Positions 1-6,648 of a DNA stretch of 20,857 nt are shown here, piece by piece. Location of the stretch: assembly GCA_964553915.1 (NCBI GenBank), contig CAZKMM010000031.1:1-20857 (forward strand), in the 5' to 3' direction. The notes beneath the pieces were generated by a model, which saw only the letters and a list, made by a program, of their open reading frames with translations, searched no databases and was not told the DNA's origin. The translations under genes were made by a program, and so were the position numbers. The stretch's first letter is position 1, and every line of letters begins with the position of its first letter. The DNA comes from CAZKMM01 sp964553915 (GTDB lineage: Bacteria; RBG-13-61-14; DRUE01).

Positions 1-835
1 TCAGGCGGTTAAGCAGTTTCTTTGCCTGTTTTTTATCTTTCACCTTAAGCTGAAGCTCTATTAACTTAATAACTCCTGCTTGATTGAGAGTAAAAAGCTC
101 CTGTTCTTTTTGAGGAGAAATTTTTATCTGAAAGCTTTTTTCTTTTAAGCCTGCTTCCAGCTCAGGCTCGGATTTATTGAGCCGGGCTTTAACTTCTTTA
201 ATTTTATCTTGATAGGTTTTCAGGTCTTCAGGGGTAAAGGTCTTTACCTGGGCGTTCTTTGCCAGAGAAATAATATCAATCTGATAATAGCGAAGCGGTT
301 TGGTAGGAGAGAGGGTGTAAAGGCAGACCTTGCAGGATTTCTGGAAAGGAATCGGGAAAATCAGTAAATACCCCATATTTCTTTTTCCAGCAAAAGGTTT
401 TTTAAAATATTTTCCTCTTCCAGAAAGGAGCGCTTTGCCCGGTTCATCTATTACTGGCTCGGGATTATCATCCAGATAAATTCTCCAGCGGTCCCTTCCT
501 GGATTGGCACTCCAGATGCGGACAATCACGCCCGGTCCTTTAAAATCCGCCATCACATATTCTTTTCCGCTTTTGACTTTTTCTAGTTTAAGATAGTTTC
601 CTGCATCTACATTAGCAAACCAGTTGATTTTTTTGCCATCAACAATTTTTGATTTTCGGTCATAACTGGAAAACTGGATTTGCTTTTCTCCGGGCTGAGG
701 GGGACGCCAGAGCCAATCCAGACGAGTAATTTGGTCTAAAAAGTTTTCTAGGGTGAGGGGTATTTCCTGAGCAGAGAGAGCAATTGCCCAGCTCAATGCC
801 ACAAGCCCAAAGGCAATTTTTTTGCTTTTCCCCAT
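1..835 (-). CDS. Secreted DUF2961 (GH172-type) protein, N-terminal part
   Basis: The reading frame is open from an ATG at 835 to the window edge (278 codons, no stop), so the C-terminus is missing. Residues 1-22 form a signal peptide (basic MGKSKK, hydrophobic core, ALSA-Q cleavage site), so the product is exported. The segment from about residue 30 on (ITRLDWLWRPP, then QFSSYDRKS, WFANVDAGNYL, and GPGVIVRIWSANPGRDRW followed by IYLDD) is typical of the start of DUF2961, a fold now classed as glycoside hydrolase family 172. Family members act on fructofuranose/arabinofuranose-type sugars, but the substrate here cannot be told and the catalytic residues are not all in view. Residues 200-278 are Lys/Glu-rich and look like an insert or linker. 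An AGGAG ribosome site lies 6 nt before the ATG, and an extended -10 promoter lies just upstream. Confidence 0.75.
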   Translation of the reverse strand, partial: MGKSKKIAFGLVALSWAIALSAQEIPLTLENFLDQITRLDWLWRPPQPGEKQIQFSSYDRKSKIVDGKKINWFANVDAGNYLKLEKVKSGKEYVMADFKGPGVIVRIWSANPGRDRWRIYLDDNPEPVIDEPGKALLSGRGKYFKKPFAGKRNMGYLLIFPIPFQKSCKVCLYTLSPTKPLRYYQIDIISLAKNAQVKTFTPEDLKTYQDKIKEVKARLNKSEPELEAGLKEKSFQIKISPQKEQELFTLNQAGVIKLIELQLKVKDKKQAKKLLNRL

Positions 836-861
836 TTTTCTCTCCTCAAATTTTTTCAAGA

Positions 862-870
862 ATTATAACA
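862..870 (-). promoter_or_regulatory. Extended -10 promoter for the DUF2961 gene
   Basis: On the minus strand this reads TGTTATAAT, an exact extended -10 element (TGnTATAAT), ending 27 nt before the ATG at 835. No good -35 box is seen about 17 nt further upstream (T/C-rich instead), which is acceptable for an extended -10. The predicted leader is about 20 nt and contains AGGAG. Confidence 0.5.
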
Positions 871-950
871 TAATTGGGAAAGGAAAAAGAAATGATGAAA
901 AATTTCCCCTTTATTTGACAAAAATTTAGCCCGGAGTAGGTTAAAAAATA

Positions 951-1919
951 ATGGAAAGTACTTTTTCTTTAGAGCTTTTTCTTTGTCCGGCTGGGGAGGA
1001 AGAAGTTCGGAGGGTTTTAGCACAAAGCAGATTGGTATGGGGAGTGGGGGTAAGTTTTGAGGATTATTTTAAGTATCATAGTTTGATTCGGAATCATTCC
1101 TGGGCAGAGAGAAGTTTTCAACATTTAGTTCTGCTCAGTGAAACTGGGCAGGTGCTTTCTTCCTGTAAGACTTATTTCTATCAGGTAAAATTAAAAAACC
1201 GGGTTTTAAGGCTTTGTGGCATCGGAGCAGTTTTTACTCCGCCAGAGCAGAGAAGAAAGGGGTATGCCACCCAGATGCTTTCAGCTCTGCTGGAAGAATT
1301 AAGGGGGGAAGGCTTTGACCTGGCTTTGCTCTTTTCCGATATTGGCACAGAATTCTATGCCCGATTGGGATTTCAGCTGATTCCCAAGCAAGACCCAGTT
1401 TATCTTTTCTTGGAGGATAAGCTCACTCCCTTGGAAATAAAAATCTATCAGCACCTGCCAGAAGAACTCTGGGAATGGCAGAGAAGTTATGGGAACAGGC
1501 AGGTTTTTTCCCTGGTTCGGTCAAATGATTATTTTCAGCTTTTAAGTGAGCGGATTAGCTGGCAAAGGAAGTATTTGGGCTTTTCCGAGCAGAGGATTTT
1601 GGTCTCTGCGCAAGAGCGGAGCTATCTCTGGGTGGATTTGGGCAGGAGGAGATTGGTTATTCGGGATTTTGCCTGTGCGGGGAATGACTCTGAAGGAGCT
1701 TTGAGAAGACTTTTAGCAAAAGCCCGGAAAGAATTTCGTTTTAAGGAGATTTACGGCTGGCTTCCAGAGGAGTTTTCCCGATATCCTTTTTTGAAGCTGA
1801 AAGAGAGGAGGGAGCGTTCCCGAACCCTGATGATGTTTTCTGCGTTAACTCCGGCTGGAAAGGAAATATTTTCCCTCTCTCCAGAGCAGATTCAATACTG
1901 GCTGGCAGATTATTTTTAA
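951..1919 (+). CDS. GNAT family N-acetyltransferase
   Basis: This 322-residue protein has a clear GNAT acetyl-CoA-binding core at residues 85-145: a beta-strand GIGAVFTPPE followed by the pyrophosphate-binding motif RRKGYA (101-106), then the late-GNAT signature FYARLGF (135-141). The acceptor substrate cannot be told. Residues 150-322 are a second region; parts such as RLVIRDFACAG followed by a helix look like a degenerate second GNAT fold, as in tandem-GNAT proteins, but without a cofactor motif. The start at 951 follows GGAGTAGG at 933-940. A TTGACA lies at 915-920 but no matching -10 sits at normal spacing. The gene stands alone between the divergent DUF2961 gene and tRNA-His. Confidence 0.75.
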   Translation: MESTFSLELFLCPAGEEEVRRVLAQSRLVWGVGVSFEDYFKYHSLIRNHSWAERSFQHLVLLSETGQVLSSCKTYFYQVKLKNRVLRLCGIGAVFTPPEQRRKGYATQMLSALLEELRGEGFDLALLFSDIGTEFYARLGFQLIPKQDPVYLFLEDKLTPLEIKIYQHLPEELWEWQRSYGNRQVFSLVRSNDYFQLLSERISWQRKYLGFSEQRILVSAQERSYLWVDLGRRRLVIRDFACAGNDSEGALRRLLAKARKEFRFKEIYGWLPEEFSRYPFLKLKERRERSRTLMMFSALTPAGKEIFSLSPEQIQYWLADYF

Positions 1920-1929
1920 GCGGTTCAGG

Positions 1930-1957
1930 TTGACAGTAAGGAGATTCAGGTTAAGAT
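1930..1957 (+). promoter_or_regulatory. Promoter of tRNA-His
   Basis: A perfect -35 TTGACA (1930-1935) and a -10-like TAAGAT (1952-1957) are separated by 16 nt. Transcription would start near 1964, a few bases before the tRNA, as expected for a tRNA gene with its own promoter. Confidence 0.55.
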
Positions 1958-1967
1958 ATTATTGAGT

Positions 1968-2043
1968 GGTGAGCGTAGCTCAATGGCAGAGCGCCGGGCT
2001 GTGGCCCCGGTGGTTGTGGGTTCAAATCCCACCGCTCACCCCA
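1968..2043 (+). tRNA. tRNA-His (GTG anticodon)
   Basis: All cloverleaf elements can be drawn by hand. The acceptor stem GTGAGCG (1969-1975) pairs with CGCTCAC (2033-2039). The D-arm is GCTC/GAGC. The anticodon stem CCGGG/CCCGG encloses loop CTGTGGC, with anticodon GTG at 2001-2003. The T-arm is GTGGG-TTCAAAT-CCCAC. The extra 5' G (G-1, at 1968) opposite C73 (2040) is the identity element specific to tRNA-His. The CCA end is encoded (2041-2043). Confidence 0.97.
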
Positions 2044-2129
2044 ATATTTTTTCCTTTTTGAGGGTCTTTATTGTCTAAGAAGTTTATACATAATGGATTG
2101 TTAGTTTATGATTTAAAATAATAGGAATT

Positions 2130-2162
2130 TTTCTTATCCCAAGGTTGTAAAGGGAAAAGAAA
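2130..2162. repeat. Imperfect inverted repeat between tRNA-His and mglA
   Basis: Arms TTTCTTATCCC (2130-2140) and GGGAAAAGAAA (2152-2162) pair at 10 of 11 positions around an 11-nt loop. It lies in the convergent gap between tRNA-His and the end of mglA. It is not GC-rich and has no following T-run, so it is a weak candidate for a bidirectional terminator or RNA-processing hairpin. The rest of the 208-nt gap is AT-rich with no recognisable gene. Confidence 0.3.
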
Positions 2163-2251
2163 CCTGCCCGTAAATAATTAAGGAGTTGACTGTTTCGGCT
2201 TATATCGGAAGGAATAACTTGAGCTTTTAAGGCTTCTGCTTTTTGCTCCAA

Positions 2252-2839
2252 CTATTTCCCGCTCTTGAGTTCTTGAAGCACCAGTTTTGCCAGAGATTTT
2301 AGGGTATCAAAAACTCCTACCCCTTTAATTGCCACTGCCTCAAAATCCTGCAGTCCCCGGGGATTTAACAACTTCCGGAGCTCCTCCACCGGAGCCGCAT
2401 TAGGTAAGTCTCGTTTATTATATTGAATCACTAAAGGAATTTTATACGGGTCATAGCCGTGCTCCTGGAGATGCTGATACATATTCTCCATACTCTCAAT
2501 ATTGGCTTCCATTCGTTCTTCCTGGGAATCTGCCACAAAAGCCACCCCATCCGCTCCCTTTAAAATCAATTTTCTACTGGCATCATAAAAAACCTGTCCG
2601 GGAACCGTGTAAAGGTGAAATCGCACCTTAAATCCCCGAATCGTGCCAAGACTGAGCGGGAGAAAGTCAAAAAATAAGGTTCGCTCGGTCTCGGTTGCCA
2701 GAGAAATCATTTTCCCCCGAGCCTGGGGGTTGGTCTTTTCATAAATATACTGAAGATTGGTAGTTTTTCCTCCCAGACCAGGACCATAATAGACTAATTT
2801 ACAATTTATTTCTCTTGAGGAATAATTAATAAAAGACAT
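2252..2839 (-). CDS. mglA: MglA-type Ras-like GTPase
   Basis: This 195-residue protein matches the classic MglA family along its whole length, and the length equals that of Myxococcus MglA as I remember it. The P-loop is GPGLGGKTT (residues 19-27, K25/T26). The switch I region TETERTLFFDF contains R53 and T54. The switch II region has the family-specific TVPGQ (78-82) instead of DxxG, with catalytic Q82. The G4 motif is NKRD (141-144). MglA switches between GTP and GDP forms and marks the leading cell pole in gliding and type IV pilus motility; in other bacteria it has polarity or unknown roles. It follows its GAP mglB by 27 nt on the same strand. An AAGGA sits very close to the ATG, with GGAG further back. 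Confidence 0.95.
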   Translation of the reverse strand: MSFINYSSREINCKLVYYGPGLGGKTTNLQYIYEKTNPQARGKMISLATETERTLFFDFLPLSLGTIRGFKVRFHLYTVPGQVFYDASRKLILKGADGVAFVADSQEERMEANIESMENMYQHLQEHGYDPYKIPLVIQYNKRDLPNAAPVEELRKLLNPRGLQDFEAVAIKGVGVFDTLKSLAKLVLQELKSGK

Positions 2840-2866
2840 TCCTTATTACTTCTCCATTTCCAGACT

Positions 2867-3358
2867 TTATTCCCGAAACAGATTTTCAATGTCCTCATCG
2901 GTGATTTCCGCAAAGGGGCTGGCTTCTACTCCGGTGGCTTCTGCCTCGGCTTTTTTCATCAGGCGGTCAAAAATTTGTCCCAGCTCCTCGCTAGCTTTTT
3001 TTACCCGAAGACGCACCAAGCCCAAGGTGGAGCGGTCATCAAAAATCACCACCAGAATCACCCTCTGACCAATCAGGTTGATATGAAGATTATCCCGTTC
3101 TCCCTCATGGAAAAGGATAGAAAATTCTTTTTCTCCCAGGAGTTTTGCCAGTCCCCCGGTAGCGGCAATATTCCCGGCGGTAAGAGAGGCTAAAGAAGTG
3201 GTATCCAGATTTTCGGTTTCTCCCGCGGCCGCAATCAGCTGTCCGTTTTTATCCACGAGAAAAACCATTCTGGCATTAGCATCCCGGACTAATTTCTCTA
3301 AAACAGCAGAAATCTGATTAAATTCCTCTTCATACATTACCAGACCGGGAGCCCCCAT
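2867..3358 (-). CDS. mglB: MglB-type roadblock/LC7 GTPase-activating protein
   Basis: A 163-residue roadblock/LC7 protein: an N-terminal helix (EEFNQISAVLEKLVRDAN), strand MVFLVDKNGQLIAAAG, helix TAGNIAATGGLAKLLGE, strands ending NLIGQRVILVVIFDD, and a C-terminal helix. The roadblock fold dimerises and, in MglB, binds MglA as its GAP; the acidic tail ending EITDEDIENLFRE resembles MglB C-termini. Position directly before mglA confirms the assignment. The start at 3358 is supported by AAAGGAGAG 8 nt upstream; the internal Met at residue 8 has no such site. Confidence 0.92.
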   Translation of the reverse strand: MGAPGLVMYEEEFNQISAVLEKLVRDANARMVFLVDKNGQLIAAAGETENLDTTSLASLTAGNIAATGGLAKLLGEKEFSILFHEGERDNLHINLIGQRVILVVIFDDRSTLGLVRLRVKKASEELGQIFDRLMKKAEAEATGVEASPFAEITDEDIENLFRE

Positions 3359-3390
3359 ATTTTCTCTCCTTTGCTTGCGTCTTTTTAATT

Positions 3391-3419
3391 AAAATATCAA
3401 ATCCTTATTTTTAATGCAA
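3391..3419 (-). promoter_or_regulatory. Possible internal promoter and inverted repeat before mglB
   Basis: On the minus strand TTGCAT (3419-3414) and TATTTT (3396-3391) are separated by 17 nt in the 65-nt gap between the HoxU-like gene and mglB, the largest gap within this run. The stretch is also flanked by the 6-bp inverted repeat GCTTGC (3373-3378) / GCAAGC (3416-3421). It could give mglBA separate expression. The -35 match is weak (3 of 6), so this is tentative. Confidence 0.3.
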
Positions 3420-3423
3420 GCTT

Positions 3424-4140
3424 TTATCTGCAATCAGGACAGACCCTTAAATTATCATAGGAAACGCCGGTTTTAGAGCTAATCCATTTTAGCTGTTCTC
3501 GGGGAGCAAAATATTTCCCACATTTAGAACAACGCTCCAGCTTGAAAATTTTCCCCCAAATTTTGCGCTCATCCCCCACATCTTCCATTTTTATATGTCC
3601 GGTAGGGCAGACAAAGGCACAGGCACCACAACCAATGCAAACCTCTGATGGCTCACCAAAAGCAGGTCCTACTTTCTTGATTACTCCTCTTCCAGAATAG
3701 CCCAGTGCTTCAACCCCAACTACCTCTCTGCACACTCGCACACAAAGTCCACAAAGAATACATTTACCAAATTCATCATCCGCACCAAATCTGCTTTCTT
3801 TAATTCCATATTCCCTGGCTAGCTTTTTTACCACCTCCGCCTCTGGATTTCGGGCAAGAAGGAGCTCCAGAACCATCTTGCGAACTAAGCGAACCTTTTC
3901 GGTATCAGTAAAAACCTCTATTTCTTCACGAATCGGATACAAACAACTTGTTACCAATCTGCTTCTTCCGTTCCAGCGAATCTCTACCATACATAACCTG
4001 CATCTGCCCTCTCTGCTTACTTGATGGTTAAAGCAGAAAGTTGGAATCTCAAATCCTTCTCTGCGAGCAACATCTAAGATATATTCACCTTTTTCTGCCC
4101 AAACTTCTTTGCCATTAATTTTTAATTTTATCTTTCCCAT
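3424..4140 (-). CDS. HoxU/NuoG-N-like Fe-S subunit of a soluble NAD(H) diaphorase
   Basis: This 238-residue protein is built like the N-terminus of NuoG, HoxU or HydA. A plant-type [2Fe-2S] domain has ligands C36, C47, C50 and C66. Two [4Fe-4S] motifs follow: C127/C130/C133/C137 and C168/C171/C174/C178. No H-cluster or molybdopterin domain follows. In place of the usual HxxxCxxC box between the [2Fe-2S] and ferredoxin domains it has LLLARNPEAEVVKKLAREYG (about 93-112), with no His or Cys, so that extra cluster is probably absent. The C-terminus adds C204xxC207 and C234xxC237, a small zinc-ribbon or rubredoxin-like knuckle. It starts 8 nt after the NuoF-like gene (GAGGT ribosome site). Role inferred: electron wire between the flavin subunit and ferredoxin or another partner. 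Confidence 0.8.
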   Translation of the reverse strand: MGKIKLKINGKEVWAEKGEYILDVARREGFEIPTFCFNHQVSREGRCRLCMVEIRWNGRSRLVTSCLYPIREEIEVFTDTEKVRLVRKMVLELLLARNPEAEVVKKLAREYGIKESRFGADDEFGKCILCGLCVRVCREVVGVEALGYSGRGVIKKVGPAFGEPSEVCIGCGACAFVCPTGHIKMEDVGDERKIWGKIFKLERCSKCGKYFAPREQLKWISSKTGVSYDNLRVCPDCR

Positions 4141-4148
4141 CGCCTACC

Positions 4149-6023
4149 TCACTTTCTCTTCACCGCATCAAATTTGCAGACATCATAACAAATTCCACAT
4201 TTAATGCAGAGCTTGGTATCTATTTTATGAGGCTTTTTCTTTGTTCCCTTAGCAGCTCCGGTGGGACAACGCATTGCACAAAGATGACAGCCCGTGCATT
4301 TCTTGGGGTCAATTGAATAGGTGATCAAATCTACGCATACCCCAGCAGGGCATTTCTTTTTCTTTATGTGCGCCTCGTATTCTTCCCGGAAATAACGGAT
4401 GGTGCTGAGCACCGGGTTAGCTGCAGTTTGACCAAGACCACACAAACTTCCCAGCTTCATCGCCTCGCCGAGCTCTTCTAAAAGCTCTATATCTCCTTCT
4501 CTTCCTTTTCCCTGGCAGATTCTTTCTAAAATTTCCCTCATTCTCCGTAAGCCCTCTCTACAGGGAACGCACTTGCCACAACTTTCTTCTTCAAGAAATT
4601 TCACAAAATATCTGGCAACATCTACCATACAGTCATTTTCATCCATCACAATCATACCGCCAGAGCCCATCATTGAGCCCACTTTGGTAAGCTCATCAAA
4701 ATCCACAGGTAAGTCCAAAAGACTTTCTGGAATTACTCCGCCACTAGGACCTCCGGTTTGAACTGCCTTAAATTTCTTGCCTCCCTTAATTCCTCCGCCA
4801 ATTTCAAAGACCATTTCCCGAAGGGTTATACCCATAGGTACCTCAACCAGACCGGTGTTGTTTACCTTTCCCACCAAGGAAAAGACTTTGGTGCCCTTAC
4901 TTCCTTCGGTTCCTATAGATGCAAACCACTCTGGACCTTTGTTAATTATCTCTGGAATACAAGTCCAGGTCTCCACATTATTGAGGTTGGTCGGTTGACC
5001 CCAGAGACCTTTTTCTGTAGCGTGAATATATTTTGCCCGAGGTTCTCCGGCTTTTCCTTCCAGGCTCCGCATCAGGGCACTGGATTCTCCACAGACAAAT
5101 GCTCCTCCTCCCCGATTGATTCTAATATCAAAGCTGAATCCGGAGCCAAGAATATCTTTTCCTAAAAAGCCATATTCCCGTGCCTGCTGAATTGCGATAG
5201 AAAGATTTTTTACCGCCAGAGGATATTCATGCCGGACATAAATATATCCCTGGGCAGGAGCAACTCCCGAAGAAATGGCATAGGCACCAATAATCATTCC
5301 CTCCAGCACAGAATGAGGGTCGCCTTCCATAATTGAGCGGTCCATAAAAGCTCCCGGGTCTCCCTCATCTCCATTGCAGAGAATATATTTGATATTTCCG
5401 GAGGCATTTCTGCAGGATTCCCATTTTCTTCCGGTAGGGAATCCCCCTCCGCCCCTTCCTCGCAAGCCTGAACGCTTGACCCATTCAATTATTTCTTCCG
5501 GAGTCATCTCCAACGCTTTGGCAAGAGCTGAATATCCACCGCAAGCAATGTAATCCTCAATATTAGTAGGGTCAATAATTCCGTTATTGCGAAGAACTAT
5601 CCGCTTTTGTTTGGCATAAAATGGTATTTTGAAATAATCGGTAATTTTTTCTTTGGTAGAAGGCTCCTGATAAACAAACCGGTCAACAATCTTACCCTGC
5701 CTGAGAGTGAGCTCAACTAAATCCTCTGCATCTTTTTCTTTGTTCCGCCTTCCCACCCGCTGATAAAATATTCCCTCAGGCTCAATCACAACAATTGGTC
5801 CTCGCTCGCAAAATCCATGGCAACCGCTCATCTTCAACTCAACCCGCGCCTTCAGGCGCTTTTGGCGAATCTTTTTCCTTATAATCTCTGCCAGCTCAGC
5901 ACTGCCATTAGATAGACAACCAGTGCCTCCACAGACAATGACGGTTTTGACCTTAGCGGTTGAACGCGCCTTGATTTCTTCCTTCAACTTCTCAAATTCT
6001 TGCTTTGACCTTAGTTTCTTCAT
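4149..6023 (-). CDS. nuoF: NuoF/HydB/HndC-like NAD(H)-binding flavoprotein subunit
   Basis: This 624-residue multidomain diaphorase has, in order: an N-terminal thioredoxin-like [2Fe-2S] domain with C31, C36, C68 and C72; a NuoF core with the FMN/NADH motif LRGRGGGGFPTGRKW (187-201) and NGDEGDPGAFMDRS (217-230); the SLBB-like middle; the [4Fe-4S] site C482/C485/C488 with C528; and a C-terminal 2[4Fe-4S] ferredoxin (C576/C579/C582/C586 and C606/C609/C612/C616). This architecture is that of the flavin subunit of soluble NADH-linked hydrogenases (HydB, HndC), not of Nuo complex I itself (about 430 residues). It oxidises or reduces NAD(H) and splits electrons over the Fe-S chain. The start overlaps the stop of the NuoE-like gene as ATGA. 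The specific partner is unknown; bifurcation is possible but not shown. Confidence 0.92.
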   Translation of the reverse strand: MKKLRSKQEFEKLKEEIKARSTAKVKTVIVCGGTGCLSNGSAELAEIIRKKIRQKRLKARVELKMSGCHGFCERGPIVVIEPEGIFYQRVGRRNKEKDAEDLVELTLRQGKIVDRFVYQEPSTKEKITDYFKIPFYAKQKRIVLRNNGIIDPTNIEDYIACGGYSALAKALEMTPEEIIEWVKRSGLRGRGGGGFPTGRKWESCRNASGNIKYILCNGDEGDPGAFMDRSIMEGDPHSVLEGMIIGAYAISSGVAPAQGYIYVRHEYPLAVKNLSIAIQQAREYGFLGKDILGSGFSFDIRINRGGGAFVCGESSALMRSLEGKAGEPRAKYIHATEKGLWGQPTNLNNVETWTCIPEIINKGPEWFASIGTEGSKGTKVFSLVGKVNNTGLVEVPMGITLREMVFEIGGGIKGGKKFKAVQTGGPSGGVIPESLLDLPVDFDELTKVGSMMGSGGMIVMDENDCMVDVARYFVKFLEEESCGKCVPCREGLRRMREILERICQGKGREGDIELLEELGEAMKLGSLCGLGQTAANPVLSTIRYFREEYEAHIKKKKCPAGVCVDLITYSIDPKKCTGCHLCAMRCPTGAAKGTKKKPHKIDTKLCIKCGICYDVCKFDAVKRK

Positions 6024-6631
6024 TTTTTCCTTACCGATTTTTTCTTTTTGGACTTTTTATCAGGAATGGGGGCAACTTGCTTTTTAGCTTTTGTTCTTGC
6101 TTTAGCTTCTCTAACTTCTTTTTTCTCTTGCTTTTTGACTTTTTCTTTTTGAGGCTTTGCTTCTTCTTGAATATAAGCTGTGATAAGCTCTTTGACCTTA
6201 TCTGTCCTCATCTGCCCGTGCACTTCCTCGTTTACCTTTACCACCGGAGCAAGGGCACAGGCACCCAGGCAATTAACGGTCTGGAGAGTAAAAAATCCAT
6301 CAGAAGTGGTTTTGTTCACATCAATTCCCAGCTCTCTTTTAAAGGCATCAACAATTCTGGGACCACCTCTTAAGTGACAGGCGGTTCCTAAGCAGACCTG
6401 AATGATGTATTTCCCCTTTGGCTCTAGGCTGAAGGCTTTATAAAAAGTTGCTACCTCATAAATCCTGGTGAGGGGTAAATTTAGCTTTTTATGAAGTCTG
6501 AGCAAAGCGGGACGAGGAAGGTAGCGATATTTATCCTGAATGTCTTGAAGCATAGGAATTAAAAAACTCGGGTCTGAGTCCCATCTTTCTATCACCTGGT
6601 CAACAAGCCTGGGATTAACTTTACTTACCAT
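6020..6631 (-). CDS. nuoE: NuoE/HydC/HndA-like [2Fe-2S] subunit with Lys-rich tail
   Basis: Residues 1-155 are a full NuoE-type thioredoxin-like [2Fe-2S] protein: a helical N-terminus (YRYLPRPALLRL, IYEVATFYKAF) and ligands C80, C85, C121 and C125 in CLGTAC and CLGAC. Such subunits dock on NuoF-type flavoproteins. The last 47 residues (157-203) are a low-complexity Lys/Glu/Ala tail ending KKSKKKKSVRKK, absent from ordinary NuoE; it could bind a partner or nucleic acid, or be a disordered linker. The gene begins 17 nt after the apparent porB stop, with GGAG 7 nt before the ATG, and overlaps the NuoF-like gene by 4 nt. Confidence 0.92.
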   Translation of the reverse strand: MVSKVNPRLVDQVIERWDSDPSFLIPMLQDIQDKYRYLPRPALLRLHKKLNLPLTRIYEVATFYKAFSLEPKGKYIIQVCLGTACHLRGGPRIVDAFKRELGIDVNKTTSDGFFTLQTVNCLGACALAPVVKVNEEVHGQMRTDKVKELITAYIQEEAKPQKEKVKKQEKKEVREAKARTKAKKQVAPIPDKKSKKKKSVRKK

Positions 6632-6648
6632 AGCACCGCTCCAAAAGG

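Noticed and set aside
2221..2251. GAGC...GCTC repeat after mglA as a terminator
   Set aside because: Only 4 bp of stem with a loop of about 20 nt and no T-run on the proper side.
6005..6373. 122-codon plus-strand frame rich in Phe
   Set aside because: This is the complement of the Lys-rich tail of the NuoE-like gene (AAA/AAG read as TTT/CTT), not a real membrane protein.
3424..6631. Complete [FeFe] hydrogenase (HydABC)
   Set aside because: NuoE- and NuoF-like subunits fit, but the third subunit stops after the ferredoxin domains and has no H-cluster motifs; no hydrogenase large subunit is in the window.
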